64,000 bases of DNA from Motiliproteus sp965230735 (GTDB taxonomy: Bacteria > Pseudomonadota > Gammaproteobacteria > Pseudomonadales > Balneatricaceae): the NCBI RefSeq assembly GCF_965230735.1, contig NZ_OZ246016.1, positions 620,001 to 684,000 of the forward strand. Direction: 5' to 3'. Of the stretch, positions 1-9,300 are shown in pieces (position 1 is the stretch's first letter; each line of letters begins with the position of its first letter). Under the pieces are notes generated by a model, which saw nothing but the letters and a program-made list of their open reading frames with translations, searched no databases and had not been told where the DNA came from. The translations under genes and the position numbers were made by a program.

Positions 1-231
1 GATCTGCGCCTGGCGTCCACCGGTGCGGTCCGTCGCTTCCTGGCCGAAAATCCGGCCGAGTTCGACCCGCGTAAATTCCTCAGCGTGACCCTGACGGCGA
101 TGACCGAAATCGCCAGCGCCCGTTACGAGGCTTTCAATGCGGCGGGCCAGGCCAGCAAGATCAGCCCGATCTCACTGGAAGCGATGACCGAGCGTTACCT
201 GTCCGGCGAGCTGGACCAGAAGGTCAACTAA
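1..231 (+). CDS. fba: Class II fructose-bisphosphate aldolase, C-terminal fragment
   Basis: Only the last 76 codons are in the window; the gene enters from the left edge in frame 1 and stops with TAA. The visible residues, including RRFLAENPAEFDPRKFL, QASKISPISLEAM and ERYLSGELDQK, match the C-terminus of Calvin-type class II fructose-bisphosphate aldolase. That enzyme interconverts fructose-1,6-bisphosphate with glyceraldehyde-3-phosphate and dihydroxyacetone phosphate in the cytoplasm. The metal-binding and catalytic residues lie upstream of the window, so activity cannot be judged. An intrinsic terminator follows 18 bases after the stop. Confidence 0.85.
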   Translation, partial: DLRLASTGAVRRFLAENPAEFDPRKFLSVTLTAMTEIASARYEAFNAAGQASKISPISLEAMTERYLSGELDQKVN

Positions 232-249
232 GCTCTCCGCCAGCAGATC

Positions 250-277
250 AAACGGCAGCCCTCGGGCTGCCGTTTTT
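250..277 (+). terminator. Intrinsic terminator after the aldolase gene
   Basis: A perfect GC-rich stem (CGGCAGCC pairing with GGCTGCCG, loop CTCG) is followed by five T. It ends the aldolase transcript and isolates the next gene. Confidence 0.9.
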
Positions 278-312
278 GGTTACACTGAAGGAAACAGTAG
301 AGCCCCGGATTT

Positions 313-1263
313 ATGGAATTCGACCCCAACGAGCTGATCGGCCGATTACCGCCGTTTGATCCGCAGCAGCCGGCACGACCGGAGGATTACCCGCGCTATT
401 GCGAACGTTACGGGTTCGAATTCGGCGACCTGTCCGACACCAGCCAGCTGGGAATGCTGGAGATCGATGCAGAGCAGATCGCGGTTCATCTGTGGCGCCA
501 TCCCTCGCCGATCGGCACCCTGCTGATCGTTCACGGCTACCTCGACCATCACGGCCTCTATCGGCACCTGATCCGCTACGGTCTGGAGCGGCGGGTCAAC
601 CTGCTCTGCTTCGACCTCCCCGGTCACGGCCTGTCGACCGGCAAGCGCGCCGCCATCGACAGCTTTGATAGCTACCAGCGCGTACTGGAGGCCCTGCTCG
701 ATCGAATCGACGACTGGCGGCTGGCCCGGCCGCTGCATCTGCTCGGGCAAAGCACCGGGGCGGCGATCATCAATCACTATCTGCTTCGCCATGGAACCGA
801 GTCTAACCGGCTTATCGACGGCCGCATCGCCGAGCTGGCGCCGTTGGTTCGTGCCGCCAACTGGGCCTGGGTCAATCTGCTCCACAGCCTGCTCGCCCCG
901 TGGAAAGGCTCGGTCACCCGTGGCTTTGCCGCCAACAGCAACGATGACAAATTCGTTGAGTTCTTACGTCGAGACCCGCTGCAATCGCCGGTGATCACCG
1001 CCGACTGGATCGGCGCGTTAAAGCGCTGGCTGCCCGAATTCCAGTCTCTGGACACCATCGAACGGTCGCTGCTGATCGTCCAGGGTGAGAAAGATGCGAC
1101 CGTCGACTGGCGCTTTAACCTCAATCTGCTGGCCCAGAAATTCCCTAATCAACAGGCGTTGCTGCTGGCCGATGCCAGACACCAGCTCGCCAACGAGTCC
1201 GAACCGCTACGCCAGAAATACCTCGACTGGCTGGATCAACAGGGCTTTCTGCAGCCGGCCTGA
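313..1263 (+). CDS. Alpha/beta hydrolase (serine aminopeptidase/lysophospholipase-like)
   Basis: A 316-residue alpha/beta-hydrolase. The nucleophile elbow GQSTGA places the catalytic serine at about residue 147. HGYLDHHGLY (about 74-83) resembles the oxyanion-hole region, DLPGHGLSTG (101-110) is the typical strand following it, and ADARHQL carries the likely catalytic His near 290; the acid is Asp 261 or 265 in GEKDATVDWR. The family includes monoacylglycerol lipases and lysophospholipases, but the substrate cannot be read from sequence. No signal peptide is seen, so it is probably cytoplasmic. It stands alone after a terminator, 57 bases before the next gene on the same strand. Confidence 0.85.
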   Translation: MEFDPNELIGRLPPFDPQQPARPEDYPRYCERYGFEFGDLSDTSQLGMLEIDAEQIAVHLWRHPSPIGTLLIVHGYLDHHGLYRHLIRYGLERRVNLLCFDLPGHGLSTGKRAAIDSFDSYQRVLEALLDRIDDWRLARPLHLLGQSTGAAIINHYLLRHGTESNRLIDGRIAELAPLVRAANWAWVNLLHSLLAPWKGSVTRGFAANSNDDKFVEFLRRDPLQSPVITADWIGALKRWLPEFQSLDTIERSLLIVQGEKDATVDWRFNLNLLAQKFPNQQALLLADARHQLANESEPLRQKYLDWLDQQGFLQPA

Positions 1264-1320
1264 AACCCTGAAACGGTCCGCTGCTATAGTGAAACCAACC
1301 GTAATCGCCGAGCCATAACG

Positions 1321-1785
1321 ATGACCAAACAGCTGCTGATCGTCGCCAACACCCCGTCTCCCAACACCCAGGCGCTGGCCGAGGCGGTGGTCCGTGGTGC
1401 GTCTCATCCGGATATTGATAATGTCGAGGTAATTTTTAAACAGCCGCTGCAGGCCGGACCCGAGGATGTGTTGGCCGCCGATGCCGTGTTGATCGGCAGC
1501 ACCGAAAACTTCGGTTATATGGCGGGGCTGATCAAGGACTTCTTCGAGCGTATCTACTATCCCTGTCTGGAGCAGACCGAGGGTCGCTCCTGCGCGCTGT
1601 ATATCCGTGCCGGCAACGATGGTCGTGGCACACAAGCCAGTATCGAGAAGATTCTTACCGGGCTACGCTGGCGGCCGATCCAGCCGACCCTGATTCTGCG
1701 TGGCGATTTCGATCCCAGCTTTATCGAACAGTGCGAGGAGTTGGGAATGACCATGGCCGCCGGGCTGGAAGCCGGGATCTTCTAA
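1321..1785 (+). CDS. Flavodoxin-like NAD(P)H-dependent oxidoreductase family protein
   Basis: A 154-residue single-domain protein of flavodoxin-like fold. MTKQLLIVANTPSPNTQAL forms the first strand and phosphate-binding loop for FMN, and VLIGSTENFGYMAGLIKDFF is the second flavin-contact segment (about residues 57-77). Family members are FMN-binding reductases or electron carriers; the partner here is unknown. It follows the hydrolase by 57 bases on the same strand and may share its transcript. A bidirectional terminator separates it from the convergent PII gene. Confidence 0.8.
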   Translation: MTKQLLIVANTPSPNTQALAEAVVRGASHPDIDNVEVIFKQPLQAGPEDVLAADAVLIGSTENFGYMAGLIKDFFERIYYPCLEQTEGRSCALYIRAGNDGRGTQASIEKILTGLRWRPIQPTLILRGDFDPSFIEQCEELGMTMAAGLEAGIF

Positions 1786-1796
1786 GCCGCAATAAA

Positions 1797-1819
1797 AAAG
1801 GCACCCACAGGGTGCCTTT
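1797..1819. terminator. Bidirectional intrinsic terminator between flavodoxin-like and PII genes
   Basis: A 10-bp perfect stem (AAAGGCACCC and GGGTGCCTTT, loop ACA) has A-rich sequence on one side and T-rich on the other. It lies between two convergent genes and can serve both. Confidence 0.9.
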
Positions 1820-1843
1820 GTCTTAGCAGGGAGACGCGTTGGC

Positions 1844-2182
1844 TTAGATCGCGTCAGAGCCGGTCTCGCCGGTCCGAATCCGAATGATCTGGTCCAGCGG
1901 GGTGACAAAGATCTTGCCGTCACCGATCTTGCCGGTATTGGCCGAGTTGCTGATCGTCTCGATCACCTGATCCAGCAGCGCATCATCGATCGCCGCTTCG
2001 ATCTTTACCTTGGGTAGGAAGTCGACCACATACTCGGCACCACGGTAGAGCTCGGTATGGCCCTTCTGGCGACCGAAGCCCTTCACCTCTGTCACGGTGA
2101 TACCCTGGACACCGATCTCCGACAATGCCTCACGAACATCATCCAACTTAAAGGGTTTGATTACAGCGGTGACCAGTTTCAT
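1844..2182 (-). CDS. glnK: Nitrogen regulatory protein P-II
   Basis: A 112-residue PII signal protein, the trimeric sensor of 2-oxoglutarate and ATP/ADP that relays nitrogen status. GFGRQKGHTELYRGAEY carries the uridylylation tyrosine at residue 51 in the T-loop, and TGKIGDGKIFV is the B-loop. The start chosen is the ATG at 2182, preceded by AGGAGA at good spacing; a longer frame reaching 2236 lacks support. Residues such as MKLVTAVIKPFKLDD look more like pseudomonad GlnK than enterobacterial GlnB, but no amtB gene is adjacent, so the GlnK/GlnB choice is an inference. Confidence 0.93.
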   Translation of the reverse strand: MKLVTAVIKPFKLDDVREALSEIGVQGITVTEVKGFGRQKGHTELYRGAEYVVDFLPKVKIEAAIDDALLDQVIETISNSANTGKIGDGKIFVTPLDQIIRIRTGETGSDAI

Positions 2183-2384
2183 CGACTTCTCCTGTTGCCA
2201 GTTAGAGCGGGGTTCGTACCCCAGTTTTGCACTCAAGCGCGCCGTGGCAGCGCCCGCAAACCGCCAGTATAACCCGCGACGACCGGATTGAGCTATCGGA
2301 CACGATTAGTCGCTTGGTCGAAAGCGGCTCAGGGTATAGCATGGCGGCTCGATAATACGCCCTCCTCAAACAGGACCCGTTACA

Positions 2385-3164
2385 TTGGAAAGCCCCTGGA
2401 TCTTGGAGCAGTTCGGTCTGCTGATCATCTCACTGCTGGCCAATCTACTTTCGGCACTGGCCGGCGGCGGCGCTGGCCTGCTGCAATTTCCGGTACTGTT
2501 GTTCCTTGGGCTCAGCTTCGCGACCGCCCTGGCCACCCACAAGATTGCCAGCGTTGCGCTGGGGGTCGGCGCCACACTCCGGCATCTGCGCGAAGGCAGT
2601 CTGGAACCACGCTTCGCCCTCTTTATGCTCGGCTGTGGTCTACCTGGCGTTATCCTGGGGGCCAACCTGATCCTCGATCTGGACGAAACCCTGGCCGTAT
2701 TGGCGCTGGGTTGTCTAACCTGCGGCCTGGGGCTGTACTCCATCTTCAAACGCGAGCTGGGAATGAGCGCCAGCCGCCGCAACCGCGACCGCAGTGGTAT
2801 GCTGATCGGCGGCGCGGGTCTGTTTATTATCGGCGTCCTGAACGGCTCGCTGACCTCCGGCACCGGTTTGTTCGTTACGATGTGGCTGGTACGCTGGTTC
2901 GGACTCGACTACCAGCGCGCTGTGGCCTACACCCTGATTCTGGTCGGCCTGTTCTGGAACGGTTTCGGGGCCCTGGCGGTTGCATTGCAGACCCCACCAC
3001 GCTGGGAATGGTTACCGGTGCTGCTGATCGGTTCCATGCTCGGGGCCTATTTCGGCGCCCACCTGGGCATCGCCAAAGGCAACCGCACCATCAAACGCTG
3101 TTTCGAAGTCTTGACCCTGCTGGTCGGCGCCAAGCTGATCTGGGATGGTCTGATCGGACTGTGA
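2385..3164 (+). CDS. TauE/SafE family membrane permease
   Basis: A 259-residue integral membrane protein with about eight hydrophobic segments. The N-terminal half has the family pattern LLANLLSALAGGGAGLLQFP (about 14-33) and ATHKIASVALG (49-59), and the second half repeats it around GVLNGSLTSGTGLFVTMWLV, as in the duplicated TauE/SafE (DUF81) fold. Members are proposed exporters of sulfite, sulfoacetate or other organosulfur anions; the substrate here is unknown. The start is a TTG at 2385 with AGGA about nine bases upstream; no ATG fits the hydrophobic N-terminus better. A small monooxygenase-like gene follows 34 bases later. Confidence 0.85.
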   Translation: MESPWILEQFGLLIISLLANLLSALAGGGAGLLQFPVLLFLGLSFATALATHKIASVALGVGATLRHLREGSLEPRFALFMLGCGLPGVILGANLILDLDETLAVLALGCLTCGLGLYSIFKRELGMSASRRNRDRSGMLIGGAGLFIIGVLNGSLTSGTGLFVTMWLVRWFGLDYQRAVAYTLILVGLFWNGFGALAVALQTPPRWEWLPVLLIGSMLGAYFGAHLGIAKGNRTIKRCFEVLTLLVGAKLIWDGLIGL

Positions 3165-3198
3165 ATTCCAACCGCTTAATCTGAACAAGAGAGATCCC

Positions 3199-3549
3199 AT
3201 GTCGAAGAAAGTTTATTGCCTGGCCCAGTTCCAACCCAAACCCGGCCAGCAGGACAAGCTATTCAAGCTGCTGCAGAGCCTGGAGCCCAACAGCCAACGC
3301 GAAGATGGCTGCCTGCAGTACCTCGTCACCCGCCACATCCCCAGCCCCTTCGCCGAGGGCGAGAGCTTTCCGATCATATTCAACGAGATCTGGCAGGATA
3401 TGGCCAGTTTCGAAGCCCACTGCCAGCGGCAAGAGATCCAGCAGTTCTTCGAAACCCAGTGCGTTGCCGAAGACGGCATGGTCGAGAAGTGGAATGTCTG
3501 CGTCTACAGTGACGAACCGGCCGATTTTGACGCCCCGGTGCTGGACTAG
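3199..3549 (+). CDS. Antibiotic biosynthesis monooxygenase (ABM) domain protein
   Basis: A 116-residue protein filled by one ABM ferredoxin-like domain: a first strand (VYCLAQFQPKPGQQDKLFKL), the central segment CLQYLVTRH, and the FNEIWQDMASFEAHCQ segment typical of YgiN-like quinol monooxygenases. These small dimeric proteins act on quinols or other aromatics without bound cofactors, but many are uncharacterised. AGAGA precedes the ATG. It lies 34 bases after the TauE-like gene and probably shares its transcript. Confidence 0.8.
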   Translation: MSKKVYCLAQFQPKPGQQDKLFKLLQSLEPNSQREDGCLQYLVTRHIPSPFAEGESFPIIFNEIWQDMASFEAHCQRQEIQQFFETQCVAEDGMVEKWNVCVYSDEPADFDAPVLD

Positions 3550-3566
3550 GGGCTAAGCTCTAGCGC

Positions 3567-4589
3567 CTAAGGCACCAGAATCGCCTGCTCGGCCACCGAC
3601 GGAGGCAATGTCAGCTGCCAGCGCTGCAGCTGACTGCGGCTGAATACGAAACGCCCTTCGCCGGAGGATTGCGGAATAGCAGGTAGCTCCCCCCCCTCCA
3701 ACACCTCACGGGCGATGGTGGCCGCCTCGGTCCCCTGGGAGTAACCGTCGAGCACCAACCCACCAATGGTCATCTGCGGGCCGACCGCGAACTCCCAGAA
3801 CGCGAATAACGGCAGCGGGCTGGCAGCGGAGGACCAGTTGATTACCTGTTGATCGGAGACATGTCGCCCCTGTTCATCGACCAACGTGTGATAGAGGCCA
3901 ACAACGATCGCATCAAAGCCCTGCGCTTTGGCCTGCTCAACGGTCTGCTGCCACTGCCCGAACTCACCCAACAGCTCGATCCGCACATCGACCGGTCCCA
4001 CCTGCCGCGACGGCATGCTGGCAAACTCCTCTTCCCACACCGTCCGTGACGTGGTGCCGTTGTCGAATAACACCAGCACCCGCTTCAGGGAACCGTTAAA
4101 CAAACGATGCAAGTGAAGGATCGAGCGCCTCAGCAGCGGACGTTCCAGCACTCCGGAGATATTGTCCGGTCGGCTGGGCAGATAATGACGCGGGTTGTTG
4201 TTGATGCCCAGATAGACCACGGGTGTGTCGGTGGTGGCTAATTTCGGCCCCAGCAGCTGCAGGGCATTGTCATCGCCGATAATGACCAGATCGGGGCGCC
4301 GCTGCTGAAATCGTTGCCACGCCAGATCCGCCGCTGCGCGATAGCGCTCCTCGGGAAGGCGCTTGCTGTCAATTTCAAAGAACTCAAGATCGGCCAAGGA
4401 TTCGAGACTGTCACGAATAGCACGACTGTAGTCCGCCTGCCATTCGTAGCCGGCGTGGTAGCTTTGGATCACCAACACCTGCGGTTTGGCCGCCAAGGCA
4501 TGACCGATACTGAGCCAGCACAATGACAGCAGCAGCCAGAGATTGGGCCGCGACAGCAACAGATGGGAATGGGCGATACCGATCGTCAT
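3567..4589 (-). CDS. ABC-type substrate-binding protein (ABC_sub_bind-like), orphan
   Basis: A 340-residue secreted protein. The N-terminus has a hydrophobic stretch at 17-33 with likely cleavage at ALA-AK, so it should be periplasmic. KPQVLVIQSYHAGYEW, DLVIIGDDNAL, TPVVYLGINNNPR and KRVLVLFDNG form the Rossmann-like strands of the periplasmic-binding fold seen in the ABC_sub_bind family. Such proteins often serve as sensor inputs for kinases or diguanylate cyclases. No ATPase, permease or signalling gene is adjacent, so it is an orphan here. It is convergent with the ABM gene, only 17 bases away. Confidence 0.75.
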   Translation of the reverse strand: MTIGIAHSHLLLSRPNLWLLLSLCWLSIGHALAAKPQVLVIQSYHAGYEWQADYSRAIRDSLESLADLEFFEIDSKRLPEERYRAAADLAWQRFQQRRPDLVIIGDDNALQLLGPKLATTDTPVVYLGINNNPRHYLPSRPDNISGVLERPLLRRSILHLHRLFNGSLKRVLVLFDNGTTSRTVWEEEFASMPSRQVGPVDVRIELLGEFGQWQQTVEQAKAQGFDAIVVGLYHTLVDEQGRHVSDQQVINWSSAASPLPLFAFWEFAVGPQMTIGGLVLDGYSQGTEAATIAREVLEGGELPAIPQSSGEGRFVFSRSQLQRWQLTLPPSVAEQAILVP

Positions 4590-4774
4590 TGCTCGCCCTC
4601 CTTAGGGATCAGACAACAGGCTGGGGCGGGGCACCCCAAGCCTCTGAATAGATCGAAATTATTCTATCGGATCAACGAACTATTTCGAAAATGCCTAGCC
4701 TAAAGTAAGACTAGTCGGTATTTCCCGTTCAGAACAGGCAATGACTGCAGGTTTGTGACACTCGCCAACGCCAC

Positions 4775-5284
4775 TTAGTTGGCGTACTGGGTATTCCGTG
4801 TACGGTTATAGACTGCACCCTGGCTGGTATCGACCTGCACCACCGCACGACCGCCGCCCAGATGCTTGACGAACACCGGCGTATTCGGCGAGATCAGCGC
4901 TCCCTGCTGGACGATCTGTAATTGTTTGCCGCCCTGCAGCTCGACGATGTACGCGTATGCCTGCTCGTTATACTGGGTCGCTTTCTCACCCAGGGCGCCA
5001 CCGATAACCGCACCGGCTCCCATGGCCCAGTTACGTCCCGAACCGCCACCAATCTCACTGCCTAATCCGGCGCCAAGGATGGAACCGATAATGGTACCTC
5101 CGGGCGTCCCCTGGGCCTTAACCGTGACCTCTTCCACCGTCAACACCACGCCGCGCTGGATCCGAACCGCCTGCTGCGCTTCACTGGCATCCATCACATT
5201 GGCATTCATATTGGTCTGATTGCTGATACAGCCGCCCAGTACCAGACTCAGCGGTAGGACCAGCCATAACATTTTGCTTTTCAT
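4775..5284 (-). CDS. Outer-membrane lipoprotein, SlyB/Pcp-like glycine-zipper protein
   Basis: A 169-residue lipoprotein. The start at 5284 gives a typical signal with lipobox LGGC (Cys 19); a longer frame to 5380 would bury it. The middle carries two glycine-zipper segments (GTIIGSILGAGLGSEIGGG and GAGAVIGGALGEKA), the 2TM glycine-zipper of the SlyB/Pcp family, followed by a C-terminal beta-rich domain. SlyB proteins stabilise the outer membrane under envelope stress in enterobacteria; the role here is inferred from family only. It is monocistronic. Confidence 0.85.
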   Translation of the reverse strand: MKSKMLWLVLPLSLVLGGCISNQTNMNANVMDASEAQQAVRIQRGVVLTVEEVTVKAQGTPGGTIIGSILGAGLGSEIGGGSGRNWAMGAGAVIGGALGEKATQYNEQAYAYIVELQGGKQLQIVQQGALISPNTPVFVKHLGGGRAVVQVDTSQGAVYNRTRNTQYAN

Positions 5285-5439
5285 AAGAGTCCCCGATAAT
5301 GACTTGCAACGGTTTGATAGGCAGCCGTAGCAAAGGTTCCAACATTTACCCAACGACGCAGATGGAATCGAAGCGGCCATTCAGCGTTATCACTGGCTTC
5401 AGTCTACCCGTTCGGCCTTAAGCCCAACTGAATCAAGAC

Positions 5440-5724
5440 CTAGCTCAGCCGCTGTTCGGACAGGCAACGGTAACTGCAGATGCAATGGGGATAGAGCGTC
5501 ACCCGCTGATCCGGAATATTGGATTCGGTGACCAGCAGGGGTACACCACTGGCCGACTGACCTTTTGCCAGGATCAGATAGCCGGTACCGGGCGAGAGCA
5601 GCTCCCGTCCCGCCTCGCAGACCGGAAACTCCACCATCACCTCGTCGCCGACGGCCAGCTCCTGCCACAGCATTTCGGCCTCGAGCTGCTTCTCGGCGGG
5701 ATGCTCAGCAGCCGAACGGCTCAT
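5440..5724 (-). CDS. Hypothetical small protein, cysteine-rich C-terminus
   Basis: A 94-residue protein with no recognised family. The C-terminal segment PHCICSYRCLSEQ has three closely spaced Cys, which could bind metal. The middle (GDEVMVEFPVCEAGRELLSPGTG) reads like a small beta-rich domain. A perfect TATAAT on the minus strand (5774-5779) lies about 50 bases upstream of the start, supporting transcription, though no clear -35 is seen. No strong ribosome site precedes this ATG; an internal ATG at 5673 has GAGG five bases upstream and is an alternative. Confidence 0.5.
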   Translation of the reverse strand: MSRSAAEHPAEKQLEAEMLWQELAVGDEVMVEFPVCEAGRELLSPGTGYLILAKGQSASGVPLLVTESNIPDQRVTLYPHCICSYRCLSEQRLS

Positions 5725-5839
5725 ACCGGCTTAGGCTCGACAGCGAGCCCATCACTACAGAAATCATCCCTATATTATAGCGATCTCTACCTCTGTCCGC
5801 TGCATCAACCAACCGACCGCCACTAGCTTACGGCCACAA

Positions 5840-5864
5840 AAAAGCCCGCTCTCAGCGGGCTTTT
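5840..5864 (-). terminator. Intrinsic terminator downstream of greA
   Basis: An 11-bp perfect stem (AAAAGCCCGCT and AGCGGGCTTTT, loop CTC), 18 bases beyond the greA stop, ends the carA-carB-greA transcript. The U-run is formed on the minus strand by the A-rich left arm. Confidence 0.9.
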
Positions 5865-5881
5865 GATCAGGTTAGAGCGGA

Positions 5882-6361
5882 TCAGAGATGGCGAACTTCG
5901 GCGATCTCATACTCAACGCCGCCATTGGGCGTCTGCACCACGACCACGTCTCCCTCTTCCTTGCCGATCAGGGCACGGGCGATCGGCGAGTTGATCGAGA
6001 TCTTTTTGTGTTTCAGATCAGCCTCGTCGTCGCCGACGATCTGGTAGGTCACTTCGTCATCGGTATCGAGGTTGATGATGTCGACGGTAGTCCCGAAGAT
6101 CACCTTGCCGGTGTGGGCGATCTGGGTCACATCGATCACCTGGGCACCGGCCAGCTTGCTCTCGACCTCCTTGATCCGGCCCTCGCAGAAGCCCTGCTGT
6201 TCGCGGGCAGCGTGGTACTCGGCATTTTCCTTCAGATCACCGTGCTCGCGAGCCTCGGCAATGGCGGCGATAATCCGCGGACGCTCGACGGTTTTGAGCT
6301 GGTTCAGCTCTTCACGCAGGCGTTGCTCACCCGCCAGGGTCATCGGGACCTTGCCACTCAT
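5882..6361 (-). CDS. greA: Transcription elongation factor GreA
   Basis: A 159-residue GreA. The coiled-coil finger tip carries EHGDLKENAEYHAAREQQG with the acidic pair Asp42 and Glu45 that coordinates Mg in the RNA polymerase secondary channel and stimulates cleavage of backtracked transcripts. The C-terminal FKBP-like domain is complete (SPIARALIGKEEGD). The start overlaps the carB stop by four bases (ATGA), so translation is probably coupled, and carA-carB-greA form one operon. Confidence 0.97.
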   Translation of the reverse strand: MSGKVPMTLAGEQRLREELNQLKTVERPRIIAAIAEAREHGDLKENAEYHAAREQQGFCEGRIKEVESKLAGAQVIDVTQIAHTGKVIFGTTVDIINLDTDDEVTYQIVGDDEADLKHKKISINSPIARALIGKEEGDVVVVQTPNGGVEYEIAEVRHL

Positions 6362-9300
6362 GCTGCACCTCCGTTGACCGCTGCGTGCAGATCCTGCAGA
6401 CGACGTACCTGCTTCTCCTCACCAAACTGCAGTGCCTGAACTTCCGCCTCGGCACCGGCCAGGGTGGTGGTGTAAGGGATCTTCGACTGCAGTGCCGAAC
6501 GACGGATCTCGGCCGAGTCGGCAATGGCACGACGGCCTTCGGTGGTGTTGATCACGTAAACGATCTCTTCGTTCTTGATCATGTCGACGATGTTGGGACG
6601 TCCTTCCATCACCTTGTTGACCCGCTCGGAAGCAATCTCATTTTCGCTCAATAGCTTGTGGGTACCTTCGGTGGCTACCAACTCGAAGCCCAGTTCGATC
6701 AGGTCACGGGCCACGCCAATTACGCCTTCCTTGTCCACATCGCGGACACTGACGAAAGCCTTGCCGGCGCTCGGCAGCACTTCGTTGGTACCGACGTGGG
6801 CCTTGGCGAAAGCTTCGCCAAAGGTGTCACCGACACCCATGACCTCACCGGTAGACTTCATCTCCGGACCGAGGATCGGGTCGACACCCGGGAACTTGTT
6901 GAACGGGAACACCGCTTCCTTGACGCTGAAGTAGCTCGGTACCACCTCTTCGGTGAAGCCCTGCTCCGCCAGCGAAGTACCGGCCATCACCCGGGCCGCT
7001 ACCTTGGCCAGCGAGGTGCCGATGCACTTGGACACGAAAGGCACGGTACGGGACGCCCGCGGGTTCACCTCGATGACGTAGATCTCGCCATCCTGGTAGG
7101 CCAGCTGCGTGTTCATCAGACCGACAACGCCCAGCTCCATCGCCATCGCGGCAACCATGGCGCGCATCTGGTCCTGCACTTCGTCGTCCAGGTTGTAGGG
7201 CGGCAGGGAGCAGGCCGAGTCACCGGAGTGAACGCCACACTGCTCGATATGCTGCATGATCGCGCCGATCACCACGCGCTCGCCGTCGCATACCGCATCG
7301 ATATCGGTTTCGATCGCACGGGACAGGAAGCGGTCCAGCAGTACCGGTGCGTCGTTGGAGACCTGTACCGCCTCGTTCATGTACTTACGCAGCTCTTCCT
7401 CTTTGTAGACGATCTCCATCGCCCGGCCGCCCAACACGTAGGAGGGACGTACCACCAGCGGGTAGCCGATCTGCTCGGCCTTAACCACGGCTTCTTCGAG
7501 TGAACGCACGGTGGCGTTTTCAGGCTGCTTCAGACCCAGCTTCTGGATCATCTGCTGGAAACGCTCACGGTCTTCGGCACGGTCGATCGCTTCCGGACTG
7601 GTACCGATAATCGGCACACCGGCTTCTTCCAGCGCTACGGCCAGCTTCAGCGGCGTCTGGCCACCGTACTGAACGATCACGCCCTTAGGCTGCTCAACCC
7701 GAACGATCTCCAGCACGTCTTCCAGCGTCACCGGCTCGAAGTACAGACGATCGGAGGTGTCGTAGTCGGTGGAAACGGTTTCCGGGTTGCAGTTGACCAT
7801 GATGGTCTCGTAACCGTCTTCACGCATCGCCAGCGCGGCGTGAACACAGCAGTAGTCAAACTCGATACCCTGGCCGATCCGGTTCGGGCCGCCACCCAGA
7901 ACCATGATCTTCTCTTTGTCGGACGGGTTGGACTCACACTCTTCTTCATAGGTGGAGTACATGTAGGCGGTATCGGTGGCAAATTCGGCCGCGCAGGTAT
8001 CAACCCGCTTGTAGACCGGGTGCACGCCCAGCTTGTTACGCTCTTTGCGGAACGCCTTCTCGGACACACCCAGCAGCTTGGCCAGGCGGGCATCGGAGAA
8101 GCCCTTGCGCTTGAGACCGAACACCAGGTCGGCGTTCAGGTCGGCCAGACCCAACTTGGAAACGGTGCCCTCGTCCTTGATCAGATCTTCGATCTGGACC
8201 AGGAACCAGGGATCGATGGCGCTGATGTTGTAAACCTCTTCGACGCTCATGCCGAAACGGAACGCATCGCCGACGTACCAGATGCGATCGGCACCCGGGT
8301 TCTTCAGTTCACGAATCAGCACTTCTTTGGCATCTTCGGCCTTCAGGTCGAGAATCGAATCGAAACCTTCGGAGCCCACTTCCAGGCCACGCAGCGCTTT
8401 CTGCATCGATTCCTGGATGGTGCGGCCGATCGCCATCACCTCACCCACGGACTTCATCTGGGTGGTCAGACGGTCGTTGGCCTGGGCGAACTTCTCGAAC
8501 GCGAAACGCGGAATTTTGGTAACGACGTAATCGATCGAGGGCTCGAACGACGCCGGGGTGCGACCGCCAGTGATGTCGTTCTGCAGCTCGTCCAGGGTGT
8601 AACCCACCGCCAGCTTGGCCGCGACCTTGGCGATCGGGAAGCCGGTGGCCTTGGAGGCCAGCGCGGAGGAACGGGATACCCGCGGGTTCATCTCGATAAC
8701 CACCAGACGGCCGGTGTTCGGGCACTGGCCGAACTGAACGTTGGAGCCGCCGGTCTCTACACCGATCTCACGCAGTACCGCCAGCGAGGCGTTACGCATG
8801 ATCTGGTATTCCTTGTCAGTCAGGGTCTGGGCCGGCGCTACGGTGATGGAGTCACCGGTGTGAACCCCCATGGCGTCGAAGTTTTCGATCGAACAGACGA
8901 TGATGCAGTTGTCGTTCTTATCGCGAACCACCTCCATCTCGTACTCTTTCCAACCGATCAGAGATTCGTCGATCAGCAGTTCGTTGGTCGGAGACAGCTC
9001 CAGACCGCGCTCGCAGATCTCGATGAATTCCTCTTTGTTGTAGGCGATACCGCCACCGGAGCCACCCATGGTGAAGCTCGGACGGATGATGCACGGGAAG
9101 CCCAGTTGCGCCTGCACCTGCAGCGCCTCTTCCATGCTGTGGGCGATCGCTGCACGGGGGCATTCCAGGCCGATGCTCTTCATCGCCTTGTCGAAGCGAT
9201 CGCGGTCTTCGGCTTTGTCGATCGCATCGGCGGTGGCACCGATCATCTCAACACCGAACTCTTCCAACACCCCTTCACGGGCCAGGTCGAGGGCGCAGTT

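Noticed and set aside
2183..2290. Sigma-54 promoter upstream of the PII gene
   Set aside because: No TGGCAC-N5-TTGC match could be found in the upstream region on the minus strand.
2288..3184. Open frame on the same strand overlapping the TauE/SafE gene
   Set aside because: Arg/Pro-rich out-of-frame shadow; the TauE frame has clear membrane segments and family motifs.
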